This document shows, in pieces, positions 1-5,818 of a stretch of 12,056 bases of DNA. Source of the stretch: Candidatus Firestonebacteria bacterium RIFOXYA2_FULL_40_8 (GTDB lineage Bacteria; Oederibacteriota; D2-FULL-39-29); NCBI GenBank assembly GCA_001778355.1, contig MFGS01000157.1:1522-13577 (forward strand), given 5' to 3'. The translations under genes and the position numbers were made by a program. Position 1 is the first letter of the stretch. Every line of letters begins with the position of its first letter. A model generated the notes under the pieces. That model saw nothing but the letters and a program-made list of their open reading frames with translations, was not told the origin of the DNA and did not search any database.

Positions 1-866
1 TCCTTGTCCTTTCCGGACTATTTGCTATCGTGCAAATGAGCAGGGGAAAAGGGAATATCGGTATAGATTTTGCCGGCGGCAGTGTGGTTTCAATAAAATT
101 TACCAAGGAGTTGGACGCCGGTAAGATAAGAGAAGCCCTTGATAAGAACGGGTTTAAAGATACGGGTATCCAGCAGATTGCGGATGCTCCAACAGAGCCT
201 AAGTTAAAAGTACTTCTTCGTATCAAAGCTTCTAATATAAAGATTGGCGGTTTAAAAGAAGCGATGATAAAAACCTTTACGGAAGGCTTCCCGGGTGAAA
301 AATTTGATATTGACCGCATTGAAGATATGGGGCCGGTTGTAAGCTCGAAACTTAAAGGACAGGCTTTCTGGGCTATCTTCTTCGCTATCCTTTCAATTAT
401 GGTTTATATCTGGTTTAGATTTGAGTTCAGATTTGGTTTAGCCGGAGCCGTAGCTACACTTCATGACGTACTGGCTGTTATCGGGATATTTTACTTTATG
501 GAAAAAGAATTTACTCTTCTTCTGGTTACAGCCCTTTTGACGCTGGCGGGCTATTCTTTGACGGACACGGTAGTTGTATTTGATAGAATCAGGGAAAATC
601 TTAAGTTAAGAGTGAAAGATAACCTGGATACTATAATAAACTCCAGTGTTAATGAGGTTCTTAGCCGGACTTTTATGACTTCTTTGACAGTACTTATTGT
701 TGTTGCGGCTTTGTTTTTCTATGGCGGGGAAGTTATTCATGACTTTTCTCTTGCTCTGATGATGGGTGTTATTGTCGGTACGTATTCTTCCTGGTTTGTT
801 GCAAGTCCTATACTTATAGAATGGGAACACGCGATGGAACGGAAAGTTGTTGCCGTAAAAAAGTAA
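1..866 (+). CDS. secF: SecF, protein-export membrane subunit (5' partial)
   Basis: SecF is the inner-membrane partner of SecD; together they use the proton gradient to help preproteins leave the SecYEG channel on the outer side. The reading frame is open from base 3, so the true start is upstream; the GTG at 30 lies inside the first membrane segment and is not the start. About 287 residues are visible, against roughly 300 for the family. The hallmark GIDFAGGS follows the first transmembrane helix, then comes a periplasmic domain of about 80 residues. The C-terminal half has five hydrophobic segments and the family signature GYSLTDTVVVFDRIREN, followed by SRTFMTS. secD is expected just upstream, outside the window. 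The next gene, a Rel homologue, follows after 68 bp that contain a strong hairpin. Confidence 0.95.
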   Translation, partial: LVLSGLFAIVQMSRGKGNIGIDFAGGSVVSIKFTKELDAGKIREALDKNGFKDTGIQQIADAPTEPKLKVLLRIKASNIKIGGLKEAMIKTFTEGFPGEKFDIDRIEDMGPVVSSKLKGQAFWAIFFAILSIMVYIWFRFEFRFGLAGAVATLHDVLAVIGIFYFMEKEFTLLLVTALLTLAGYSLTDTVVVFDRIRENLKLRVKDNLDTIINSSVNEVLSRTFMTSLTVLIVVAALFFYGGEVIHDFSLALMMGVIVGTYSSWFVASPILIEWEHAMERKVVAVKK

Positions 867-872
867 ATTTGC

Positions 873-898
873 TGTTGCCCGCCGTAAGGCGGGCAATA
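873..898 (+). terminator. GC-rich hairpin between secF and rel, without U-tract
   Basis: TTGCCCGCC (875-883) pairs perfectly with GGCGGGCAA (888-896) around a GTAA loop, a GNRA-type tetraloop. A G-T and a T-A pair extend the stem by two. No run of T follows on either strand, so this is not a classic intrinsic terminator. It may be an attenuating or RNA-stabilising structure that partly separates secF from rel. The stem is visible in the sequence; the function is inferred. Confidence 0.5.
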
Positions 899-934
899 CT
901 GTAATAGATATAAGCCGGGCTTTAAAGGGCTAAA

Positions 935-2389
935 ATGACCTACGAAGAAATACGAACGAAGGTATTGTTAAACAACCCCCAGGCAGATATTAACCTGCTG
1001 GATAAGTGTAATAAACTCGCAGAAGATGTACACTCCTCTCAAAAACGCCTTTCCGGTGATCCGTATATGACCCATGTTATAGAAGTAGCCAATATACTGA
1101 CAGACCTGAAAATGGATTCTGCCACTGTTTCCGCAGGGTTGCTTCATGATGTTCTTGAAGATTCTTCCATGACCTTTGATGAACTTAAGAGCAAGGTTGG
1201 AGAAGAGGTGGCAGTCATGGTAGAGGGGCTTACAAAACTTTCTTTTGTAATAAAGCCCGAAAAAGAGATCCGGCAGGCGGATAATTTCAGAAAAATACTT
1301 CTTGCCATGTCTAAAGATATACGGGTGATTATCATAAAGCTTTCAGACCGCCTGCATAATATGCGCACCTTGCAATTTCTTTCCGAGGAAAAACAAAAAG
1401 AAAATGCGGAGGAAACACTGCATATTTACGCTCCTCTTGCCCACCGTCTCGGAGTAGGCCGCCTTAAATGGGAGCTGGAAGATCTTTCTATGAAATACCT
1501 TTATCCGAAAGAATATGCAGAGATAGGAGATAAGATTTCTGATAAAAGAGTCCATCGGGAAAAACTTGTTGAGGAAGCGAAGGCCACGCTTCTTACAAAA
1601 CTAAAAGAGCTTGGTATTAATGTGCAGATTATCGGACGAGCAAAACACTTTTACAGTATCTTTCAGAAAATGAAAAGGCTTAATAAAGAGTTTGAAGAGA
1701 TTTACGATATTACGGCATTAAGGATAATTACTGAAACAATGGAAGAGTGCTACTCTATACTGGGAGTGATACATTCTATATTTAAGCCAATCCCGGGACA
1801 ATTTGATGATTATATTGCTATGCCTAAAACAAACCTGTATCAGTCTTTACATACGAATGTAATCGGCCCTACTGGTTTGCCTTTGGAGATACAGATACGA
1901 ACAAAAGAAATGAATGAAATGGCCGAATTCGGTGTGGCAGCGCATTGGTATTATAAAGAAGGCGGACAGAGAGATAAAAAATCAGAACATAAAATAGAAT
2001 GGTTACGGCACCTGATTGAATGGATGACAGAGGTGAAAGATTCTAAAGAATTTATGGATCTGTTGAAAATGGATTTGTTTGGTGATGAAGTATTTGTCTT
2101 TACACCTAAGGGGGATGTTTTTGCGCTTCCTTTGGGTGCAACAGCTGTGGATTTTGCCTATGCCGTACATTCTTCTCTGGGAGATCAGATAATGGGGGCG
2201 AAGATAAATAATAAAATGTCCCAGATCCGTTCTGAGTTGAAAACCGGAGACATTGTGGAAATTATCACATCTTCGCATTCAAAACCCAATCCGGACTGGC
2301 TTAAATTTGTCCGGACCAATAAAGCAAAACAAAAAATAAGGCATTTTCTTAAATTAAAAGAAGAAGAAGAAAAAGAACGTGCCAGATAG
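935..2389 (+). CDS. rel: Rel/SpoT-type (p)ppGpp synthetase/hydrolase, C-terminally short
   Basis: This cytoplasmic alarmone enzyme makes (p)ppGpp from ATP and GDP/GTP and hydrolyses it. The HD hydrolase domain (about residues 25-180) keeps H47, the HDxxED motif (H71, D72, E75, D76) and D138/N142 in SDRLHNMRT, so hydrolysis is probably intact. The synthetase domain (about 220-340) has GRAKHFYSI, YDITALRII and the substrate-binding stretch DYIAMPKTNLYQSLHT. A TGS domain (about 384-447) follows, including the conserved His in AVHSSLG. The protein then ends at residue 484 with a lysine/glutamate-rich helix; long Rel proteins run to about 700-750 residues with helical, zinc-finger and ACT domains. 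Only 66 bp separate the stop from the next start, so those domains are absent rather than frameshifted. The ATG at 935 is preceded by AAAGGG at 924-929. Confidence 0.93.
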   Translation: MTYEEIRTKVLLNNPQADINLLDKCNKLAEDVHSSQKRLSGDPYMTHVIEVANILTDLKMDSATVSAGLLHDVLEDSSMTFDELKSKVGEEVAVMVEGLTKLSFVIKPEKEIRQADNFRKILLAMSKDIRVIIIKLSDRLHNMRTLQFLSEEKQKENAEETLHIYAPLAHRLGVGRLKWELEDLSMKYLYPKEYAEIGDKISDKRVHREKLVEEAKATLLTKLKELGINVQIIGRAKHFYSIFQKMKRLNKEFEEIYDITALRIITETMEECYSILGVIHSIFKPIPGQFDDYIAMPKTNLYQSLHTNVIGPTGLPLEIQIRTKEMNEMAEFGVAAHWYYKEGGQRDKKSEHKIEWLRHLIEWMTEVKDSKEFMDLLKMDLFGDEVFVFTPKGDVFALPLGATAVDFAYAVHSSLGDQIMGAKINNKMSQIRSELKTGDIVEIITSSHSKPNPDWLKFVRTNKAKQKIRHFLKLKEEEEKERAR

Positions 2390-2400
2390 TGCGTTTCTGG

Positions 2401-2429
2401 TTGACTTAAATCATACTATAAAATACCAT
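2401..2429 (+). promoter_or_regulatory. weak candidate promoter for the flavin-reductase-like gene
   Basis: TTGACT (2401-2406) is followed after 17 bp by TACCAT (2424-2429), matching 5/6 and 4/6 of the sigma-70 boxes. A perfect TATAAT at 2436-2441 lies too close to the ribosome binding site (AAGGAG 2446-2451) to be the -10 box of this gene, since transcription from it would start inside that site. Confidence is low. Confidence 0.25.
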
Positions 2430-2455
2430 ATGATGTATAATATCTAAGGAGTGTT

Positions 2456-2968
2456 ATGGATAGAAAAGCCTTGCATCATATAAATTACGGATTATATATC
2501 GTAAGCGCAAAAAATGGCGAAAAAATAAACGGACAGATAGTTAATACCGTTTTTCAGGTCACGTCTGAGCCGCCGAGTGTTGCAGTATGTCTAAATAAGA
2601 ATAATCTAACGTTTGAATATGTCCGGAAGGACAAAGTATTCACAGTTTCTATTTTAGAAAAAGATGCGCCAATGCTTTTTATCGGGAAATTCGGATTTAA
2701 AAGCGGTCGTGATATTGATAAATTTGCGGATACAAAATATATTACAGGTATGACAGGATCGCCAATCGTGACGGATTGGTCAATATCTTATATTGAATGT
2801 GAAGTTATTTCTGAAACCGATGCCGGTACTCATTCTATTTTCATCGGTAAAGTAGTAAATGACGGAACACTCCAAGATAATAAAGAACCTTTGACATATG
2901 AGTACTATAGACTGGTAAAAAAAGGTAAATCTCCGAAAAATGCACCAACTTATAGAACAGATGCTTAG
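2456..2968 (+). CDS. flavin-reductase-like FMN-binding split-barrel protein
   Basis: This 170-residue cytoplasmic protein resembles the FMN-binding split-barrel domain of flavoredoxins and of the N-terminal half of high-molecular-weight rubredoxin (Hrb). The N-terminus (HHINYGLYIVSAKNGEKING, then VNTVFQVTSEPPSVAVCL) and the C-terminal YEYYRLVKKGKSPKNAPTY are typical of that group. In Hrb a rubredoxin domain follows at this point; here the protein simply ends, so it must use a separate electron acceptor. It begins the oxidative-stress island, which suggests it supplies NAD(P)H-derived electrons to ROS- or O2-reducing partners; that role is inferred. AAGGAG at 2446-2451 lies 4 bp from the ATG. 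The final codons and stop fall within an 8-bp repeat array. Confidence 0.85.
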   Translation: MDRKALHHINYGLYIVSAKNGEKINGQIVNTVFQVTSEPPSVAVCLNKNNLTFEYVRKDKVFTVSILEKDAPMLFIGKFGFKSGRDIDKFADTKYITGMTGSPIVTDWSISYIECEVISETDAGTHSIFIGKVVNDGTLQDNKEPLTYEYYRLVKKGKSPKNAPTYRTDA

Positions 2969-2991
2969 ATGCTTGGATGTTCGGATGCGCA
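2960..2991 (+). repeat. 8-bp tandem array, 4 units, across a stop codon
   Basis: Four consecutive 8-mers beginning GATG (GATGCTTA at 2960, GATGCTTG at 2968, then diverged units at 2976 and 2984). The first unit contains most of the TAG stop of the flavin-reductase-like gene. A separate perfect pair of the 7-mer ACAAAGT lies at 3004-3017, so the 130-bp gap holds several small arrays in series. Confidence 0.85.
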
Positions 2992-3033
2992 GCAAGAGCA
3001 AAAACAAAGTACAAAGTCGAGCAAATATATAGA

Positions 3034-3086
3034 TAGCCCATTAATGTAGAACGTGAGTAACGTGATAACGTGGAACGTGTAACAGG
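3034..3086 (+). repeat. AACGTG array leader, copy 1
   Basis: An ATTAATGT block (3040-3047) is followed by ACGTG at 3051, 3060, 3068 and 3075, so the period shrinks from 9 to 8 to 7 bp. Bases 3037-3072 match 3765-3800 at about 33 of 36 positions, including 22 identical bases in a row. The array lies in the leader of the FMN reductase gene, which starts 46 bp downstream. Confidence 0.85.
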
Positions 3087-3131
3087 TTTGAAGCTTCAAT
3101 GCTACTTGTAACGTCTTTTAAAGGTATACAA

Positions 3132-3710
3132 ATGCTAATACTAGGCATCAACGGCAGTCCAAGGAAATTGGGAAACACGGATATTCTTCTCGAACATGCG
3201 TTACTTGGAGCTAAATCTGCCGGAGCGGAAACAAACAGGATAAACCTCGGTGAATTGAAGTATGCGCCCTGTCTTTCCTGCGATAAGCAGAGAAAAGACG
3301 GTGTTTGTATTGTGAAAGATGATATGGATAAGGTTTATGCTGATATTGACAAAGCTGACGGTATAATCGTTGCATCACCTGTGTATTTTGGGAGTGTCTC
3401 AGCCCAGCTTAAGATGATGATAGACCGGTTTCAGTGTTATTGGTCTGCAAAATATATTCATAAAACAATAAATCCCGGTAAGGCAAAGTATGGGGCTTTT
3501 ATTTGTGCCGAGGCAAGCAATAATGAAAGTTTTTTTGAGAACTCCAGGTCAGTTGTCAAGAACCTGTTTGTGACCCTGGATATAAAATATAAAGAAGAGT
3601 TGCTTTGCCGTGGTCTGGAAAATAAAGGAGAAGTCTCAAACAATAAAGAATACTTGCTCCAAGCAGAAAAGCTTGGAGCGGAACTTGTAAAAGAGAAATA
3701 CAGGCTCTAG
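3132..3710 (+). CDS. flavodoxin-fold NAD(P)H:FMN reductase family protein
   Basis: This 192-residue flavodoxin-like protein is probably a homodimeric FMN enzyme that reduces flavins, quinones or Fe-S partners with NAD(P)H. The FMN phosphate loop is GINGSPRKLGNTD (residues 5-17), and the second flavin-contact motif SPVYFGSVSAQLKMMIDR is at 82-99. Iron-sulfur flavoproteins of this family carry four close cysteines between these motifs. Here C47, C50 and C59 remain, but the expected third one is Gln53, so a [4Fe-4S] cluster is doubtful. I chose the ATG at 3132 because AAAGG at 3120-3124 lies 7 bp before it and the homology begins there; the in-frame ATG at 3099 has no ribosome site. Neighbours suggest a role in electron supply for ROS detoxification. 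The last codons lie in a heptamer array. Confidence 0.88.
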   Translation: MLILGINGSPRKLGNTDILLEHALLGAKSAGAETNRINLGELKYAPCLSCDKQRKDGVCIVKDDMDKVYADIDKADGIIVASPVYFGSVSAQLKMMIDRFQCYWSAKYIHKTINPGKAKYGAFICAEASNNESFFENSRSVVKNLFVTLDIKYKEELLCRGLENKGEVSNNKEYLLQAEKLGAELVKEKYRL

Positions 3711-3737
3711 GTTCTGGGCTCTGGGTGCTAGGTTTAC
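3703..3737 (+). repeat. 7-bp tandem array, 5 units, across a stop codon
   Basis: Five units of exactly 7 bp begin with GG: GGCTCTA at 3703, GGTTCTG at 3710, then related units at 3717, 3724 and a diverged last one at 3731. The TAG stop of the FMN reductase gene (3708-3710) lies across the junction of units 1 and 2, so the array sets the last residues of that protein. Confidence 0.9.
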
Positions 3738-3762
3738 ATCTTGGAGTTATTGATAAGATAAT
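3733..3762 (+). promoter_or_regulatory. candidate sigma-70-type promoter for the ferritin-like gene
   Basis: TTTACA (3733-3738), 18 bp, GATAAT (3757-3762): five of six matches in each box. Transcription would start near 3769, leaving a leader of about 65 nt that contains the second AACGTG array. The -35 box overlaps the last unit of the heptamer array. Confidence 0.42.
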
Positions 3763-3817
3763 ATCACATTAGTGTGGAACGTGAGTAACGTGATAACGTG
3801 TAACTTTGTAACGGCTT
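3762..3817 (+). repeat. AACGTG array leader, copy 2
   Basis: CACATTAGTGT (3765-3775) is directly followed by ACGTG units at 3779, 3788 and 3796, then by two further TAAC-type units. The first 36 bp repeat 3037-3072 almost exactly. The downstream TTGTAACG-CTTTT stretch also resembles 3107-3120, so the two gene leaders look like duplicates. It ends 17 bp before the start of the ferritin-like gene. Confidence 0.85.
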
Positions 3818-3834
3818 TTTCAATGGAGGTTCTA

Positions 3835-4311
3835 ATGGGCGTTAAATTCACCGGCAGCGATATAGCGGAAATGGGTATTCAAATCGAGAAGAACGGCAAA
3901 GAGTATTATGATGAGGTGTTAAGATGCTCTAAGTCGGAAAAAGCGAAACAAATATTTAAATTTCTCGGTCAGGAAGAAGTTAATCATGTAGTGTTTTTTG
4001 AGAAACTTCTTTCTTCTCTGGAAAAAGAGGAAGCAGCCGAGTCTTATTCGGGTGAATATTATGAATATATGAAAAATCTGTCTGCTTTGCATGTGTTTAC
4101 TAAGAAAGGAAAAGGTTTGGAAGCGGCCTGTAAAATCAAATCCGATAAAGAAGCGCTTAAAACAGCCGTGGATTTTGAAAAAGACTCGATCCTGTTTTAT
4201 TATGAGATGAAAAACTTCATATCTACTAAAGATAAAAAAGTCCTGGATGAAATAATTAAAGAAGAACAAGCCCATTTATCAAAATTAATGGTACTTCTGA
4301 AGTCAATATAA
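3835..4311 (+). CDS. ferritin-like diiron protein (rubrerythrin-related, no rubredoxin domain)
   Basis: This 158-residue four-helix-bundle protein is related to the diiron part of rubrerythrin. The ligand pattern is complete: E18 on helix 1, E48 with H51 on helix 2 (EEVNH), E115 on helix 3 (DFEKDSILFYYEM) and E144 with H147 on helix 4 (EEQAH). This is the pattern of O2- or peroxide-reacting diiron centres. It lacks the C-terminal FeS4 rubredoxin domain found in the downstream rubrerythrin, so electrons would have to come from a separate donor. An open frame extends upstream to 3772, but GGAGG (3825-3829) 5 bp before the ATG at 3835 and the start of homology favour 3835; an in-frame ATG at 3823 overlaps that ribosome site. 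Peroxide reduction or iron handling is likely, the exact substrate unknown. Confidence 0.85.
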   Translation: MGVKFTGSDIAEMGIQIEKNGKEYYDEVLRCSKSEKAKQIFKFLGQEEVNHVVFFEKLLSSLEKEEAAESYSGEYYEYMKNLSALHVFTKKGKGLEAACKIKSDKEALKTAVDFEKDSILFYYEMKNFISTKDKKVLDEIIKEEQAHLSKLMVLLKSI

Positions 4312-4343
4312 AATCATATATAAGTGGTTCGATTAAGGCAGAT

Positions 4344-4473
4344 GGATAAAATTCTAAGCACAAAACTCGAAATTCGAAGAAAAATGATAAATTCAAATAT
4401 AGTAAAAGAAAAGACAATAAGTTGTTCTTGCATTTTTATTGCTTTGTTAGTTTTGTTTCGAATTTCGAGTTTA
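4344..4473. repeat. TTCGAA-type heptamer arrays arranged as an inverted repeat
   Basis: On the left, 7-bp units ending in AA run from 4344 to 4378 (ATTCTAA at 4351, ACTCGAA at 4365, ATTCGAA at 4372). On the right, TTCGAATTTCGAGTTT (about 4457-4472) is the exact reverse complement of the 16 bp at 4363-4378. About 78 bp of AT-rich, low-complexity sequence separates the arms. This occupies half of the 256-bp gap between the ferritin-like gene and dfx. A single-stranded copy could form a long hairpin. Confidence 0.8.
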
Positions 4474-4535
4474 TCTCGCTTTAACAACGAATAGTTGACA
4501 GTAGATATATTTCCTATCGAGAAAAGCGTTGCTTA
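4472..4535 (-). repeat. 64-bp dispersed element, copy A (reverse orientation)
   Basis: Read on the minus strand, these 64 bp align end to end with 9978-10041. Three blocks are identical: 15 bp (4513-4527 against 9986-10000), 11 bp (4490-4500 against 10014-10024) and 11 bp (4472-4482 against 10031-10041). The rest is diverged with small indels. Both copies begin TAAGC and end GAGATA. TTTCGAATTT occurs close to both sides (4456-4465 and 4539-4548). No ORF is present; it is MITE-like or REP-like in size. Confidence 0.8.
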
Positions 4536-4539
4536 TAAT
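4511..4539 (+). promoter_or_regulatory. candidate promoter for dfx
   Basis: A perfect TATAAT at 4534-4539 has only a weak -35 match (TTCCTA, 4511-4516) at 17 bp. Transcription would start near 4546, some 20 nt before the dfx start and just before the ribosome site. The -35 region lies inside the 64-bp element, and the -10 box begins at its edge. I found no clear PerR-type palindrome. Confidence 0.35.
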
Positions 4540-4567
4540 TTCGAATTTGATTTAAAAGGGGGTATTT

Positions 4568-4945
4568 ATGGGTGTTAAGAGCAGGATGGAAATCTACAAA
4601 TGCAGTGTTTGCGGGAATGTTGTGGAGGTTGTATTTGCAGGTGGCGGCGAACTTGTTTGCTGCGGTAAACCTATGATTTTGCAGGTTGAAAATATTGTAG
4701 ATGCTTCCAAGGAAAAGCACGTACCTGTGATCGAAAAAACAGCGGATGGGTATATGGTTAAGGTTGGTTCAGTGCCTCATCCCATGGAGGAGAAACATTA
4801 TATTACCATGATAGAGTTGACAGTTGATGGTAAAATCTTCCAGCGGATGCTTAAACCGGGTGATCTACCCGAGGCCGTATTTTGCGTTAAAGGAGTCTCT
4901 GCTTCTGCAAGAGAATACTGTAACCTTCACGGACTGTGGAAATAG
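4568..4945 (+). CDS. dfx: desulfoferrodoxin, two-centre superoxide reductase
   Basis: This enzyme reduces superoxide to hydrogen peroxide in the cytoplasm without making O2, the typical anaerobe route. The N-terminal desulforedoxin-like domain has C12, C15 and the CC pair C31/C32 for the FeS4 centre I. The C-terminal domain has all ligands of the catalytic Fe(His)4Cys centre II: H51, H71, H77, C118 and H121. The substrate-guiding Glu-Lys pair (E49, K50 in EKHVPV) is kept. The 125-residue length is normal. AAAAGGGGG at 4554-4562 lies 5 bp before the ATG, supporting this start over the in-frame ATG six codons later. The peroxide produced would suit rubrerythrin, encoded 148 bp downstream. A heptamer array begins just after the stop. 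Confidence 0.96.
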   Translation: MGVKSRMEIYKCSVCGNVVEVVFAGGGELVCCGKPMILQVENIVDASKEKHVPVIEKTADGYMVKVGSVPHPMEEKHYITMIELTVDGKIFQRMLKPGDLPEAVFCVKGVSASAREYCNLHGLWK

Positions 4946-4951
4946 GAAAAA

Positions 4952-4986
4952 CAATTTACGATTGACGAATGACAATTTACAATTTA
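4952..4986 (+). repeat. 7-bp tandem array, 5 units, after dfx
   Basis: Five in-phase heptamers: CAATTTA at 4952, 4973 and 4980, with CGATTGA at 4959 and CGAATGA at 4966 between them. The array starts 6 bp after the dfx stop. The unit is unrelated in sequence to the GG-type heptamers at 3703, but the period is the same. Confidence 0.9.
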
Positions 4987-4991
4987 AGGTA

Positions 4992-5021
4992 GGCGGAATG
5001 AAGCTCTCCGCCAAGTATAAT
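4992..5021 (+). promoter_or_regulatory. GGCGGA hairpin and -10 box upstream of rbr
   Basis: GGCGGA (4992-4997) pairs with TCCGCC (5007-5012) over a 9-nt loop. TATAAT at 5016-5021 follows 3 bp later, without a recognisable -35 box. The palindrome occupies the place of the -35 region, as an operator would, but it could equally be a weak terminator of the dfx transcript. The 5' leader to rbr would be about 65 nt. Confidence 0.35.
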
Positions 5022-5059
5022 AAAACTACATTTGTGAGAAGTTATTTACAGTTTATATT

Positions 5060-5073
5060 TAAGTTAAAACTTA
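5060..5073 (+). promoter_or_regulatory. 14-bp palindrome in the rbr leader
   Basis: TAAGTT-AA-AACTTA is a perfect inverted repeat ending 6 bp before the rbr ribosome site AGGAGG (5080-5085). It may be an operator or merely a chance palindrome in AT-rich sequence. Confidence 0.25.
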
Positions 5074-5093
5074 TTTTATAGGAGGATAATATT

Positions 5094-5669
5094 ATGGCGA
5101 GTATAAAAGGTTCCAAAACAGAGAAAAACCTGCTGGCATCGTTCGCGGGGGAATCCCAGGCAAGAAACAGGTACACTTATTTTGCATCGGCAGCAAAAAA
5201 AGAAGGGTACGAGCAGATATCCTGGTATTTTAGTGATACTGCGGATAACGAAAAAGAACATGCTAAGAGGTTTTTCAGTTATTTAGAAGGCGGAGATCTG
5301 GAAATAACGGCAGCATATCCTGCCGGAATAATCGGAACTACTAAAGAAAACTTGAAAGCTTCTGCTGCGGGGGAAAAACATGAATATACTGTGTTATATC
5401 CTGATGCGGCTAAAGTAGCAGATCTGGAAGGATTTAAAGAGGTTGCAGCATTGTTTCGTGCCGTATCAAAGGCCGAGATGCTTCACGAAGGCCGTTATAA
5501 TAAGCTTTTAGCTAATATAGAAAAAGGAGTCGTCTTTAAGAAGAGCGGGACGGTAAAATGGAAATGCCGTAATTGCGGGTATATGCATGAGGGTATGGAA
5601 GCGCCGGAACAGTGTCCCGCTTGCTTGCATCCAAAAGCATATTTTGAACTTTTCTGTGAAAACTATTAA
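5094..5669 (+). CDS. rbr: rubrerythrin
   Basis: Rubrerythrin reduces hydrogen peroxide to water in the cytoplasm of anaerobes. The 191 residues match the classic length. The diiron bundle shows E20 (AGESQARNRY), E53 and H56 (NEKEH), E94 and E97 (GEKHEY), and E128 with H131 (AEMLH). The C-terminal rubredoxin domain has C158-x2-C161 and C174-x2-C177 for an FeS4 centre that feeds electrons to the diiron site. A strong AGGAGG at 5080-5085 lies 8 bp from the ATG. It is the last gene of the oxidative-stress island and is followed by a clear terminator, so the transcript probably ends here. It would consume the peroxide formed by the upstream superoxide reductase. Confidence 0.97.
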   Translation: MASIKGSKTEKNLLASFAGESQARNRYTYFASAAKKEGYEQISWYFSDTADNEKEHAKRFFSYLEGGDLEITAAYPAGIIGTTKENLKASAAGEKHEYTVLYPDAAKVADLEGFKEVAALFRAVSKAEMLHEGRYNKLLANIEKGVVFKKSGTVKWKCRNCGYMHEGMEAPEQCPACLHPKAYFELFCENY

Positions 5670-5698
5670 AATAGTATTTTAAAGCTGAGTTAGAATCG

Positions 5699-5735
5699 AA
5701 AACCCCTGTTACTTTTACGGTTACAGGGGTTTTTA
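5699..5735 (+). terminator. intrinsic terminator after rbr
   Basis: AAAACCCCTGT (5699-5709) pairs with ACAGGGGTTTT (5723-5733) across a 13-nt loop, with the T-run included in the right arm. It lies 30 bp after the rbr stop and is the best canonical terminator in the window. Confidence 0.9.
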
Positions 5736-5764
5736 TTGAATAAGCCATGCTAAAATGCTAAAAT
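5736..5764 (+). promoter_or_regulatory. candidate promoter for folD and the export genes
   Basis: TTGAAT (5736-5741), 17 bp, TAAAAT (5759-5764): 4/6 and 5/6 matches at ideal spacing, placed directly after the rbr terminator. A start near 5771 would give a leader of about 48 nt to folD. The -10 lies in a short repeat of ATGCTAAA (5747 and 5755). Confidence 0.45.
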
Positions 5765-5818
5765 TATTTAAGAGGTAATTCCGGTGGGCTCAACCGATCG
5801 GAAAAATTAGGGGGCTAA

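Noticed and set aside
3034..3086. CRISPR-like array from the regular ACGTG units
   Set aside because: Units are 7-9 bp with no unique spacers and no cas genes nearby; this is a short degenerate tandem repeat.
3919..4275. 118-codon minus-strand ORF opposite the ferritin-like gene
   Set aside because: Phe-rich antisense of lysine- and glutamate-rich coding sequence; the plus-strand gene has a complete diiron ligand set and ribosome site.
4824..5081. 85-codon plus-strand ORF overlapping the 3' part of dfx
   Set aside because: It overlaps dfx in another frame and continues through a heptamer array and the rbr leader; no homology, and dfx is fully supported.
4530..5093. PerR-type operators before dfx and rbr
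   Set aside because: TTATAAT occurs near 4533 and TATAAT at 5016, but the second half of the palindromic PerR box is absent in both.
5770..5818. Folate-sensing riboswitch ahead of folD
   Set aside because: The leader is only about 48 nt and I see none of the conserved THF riboswitch cores, only a weak CCGGT/ACCG pairing.
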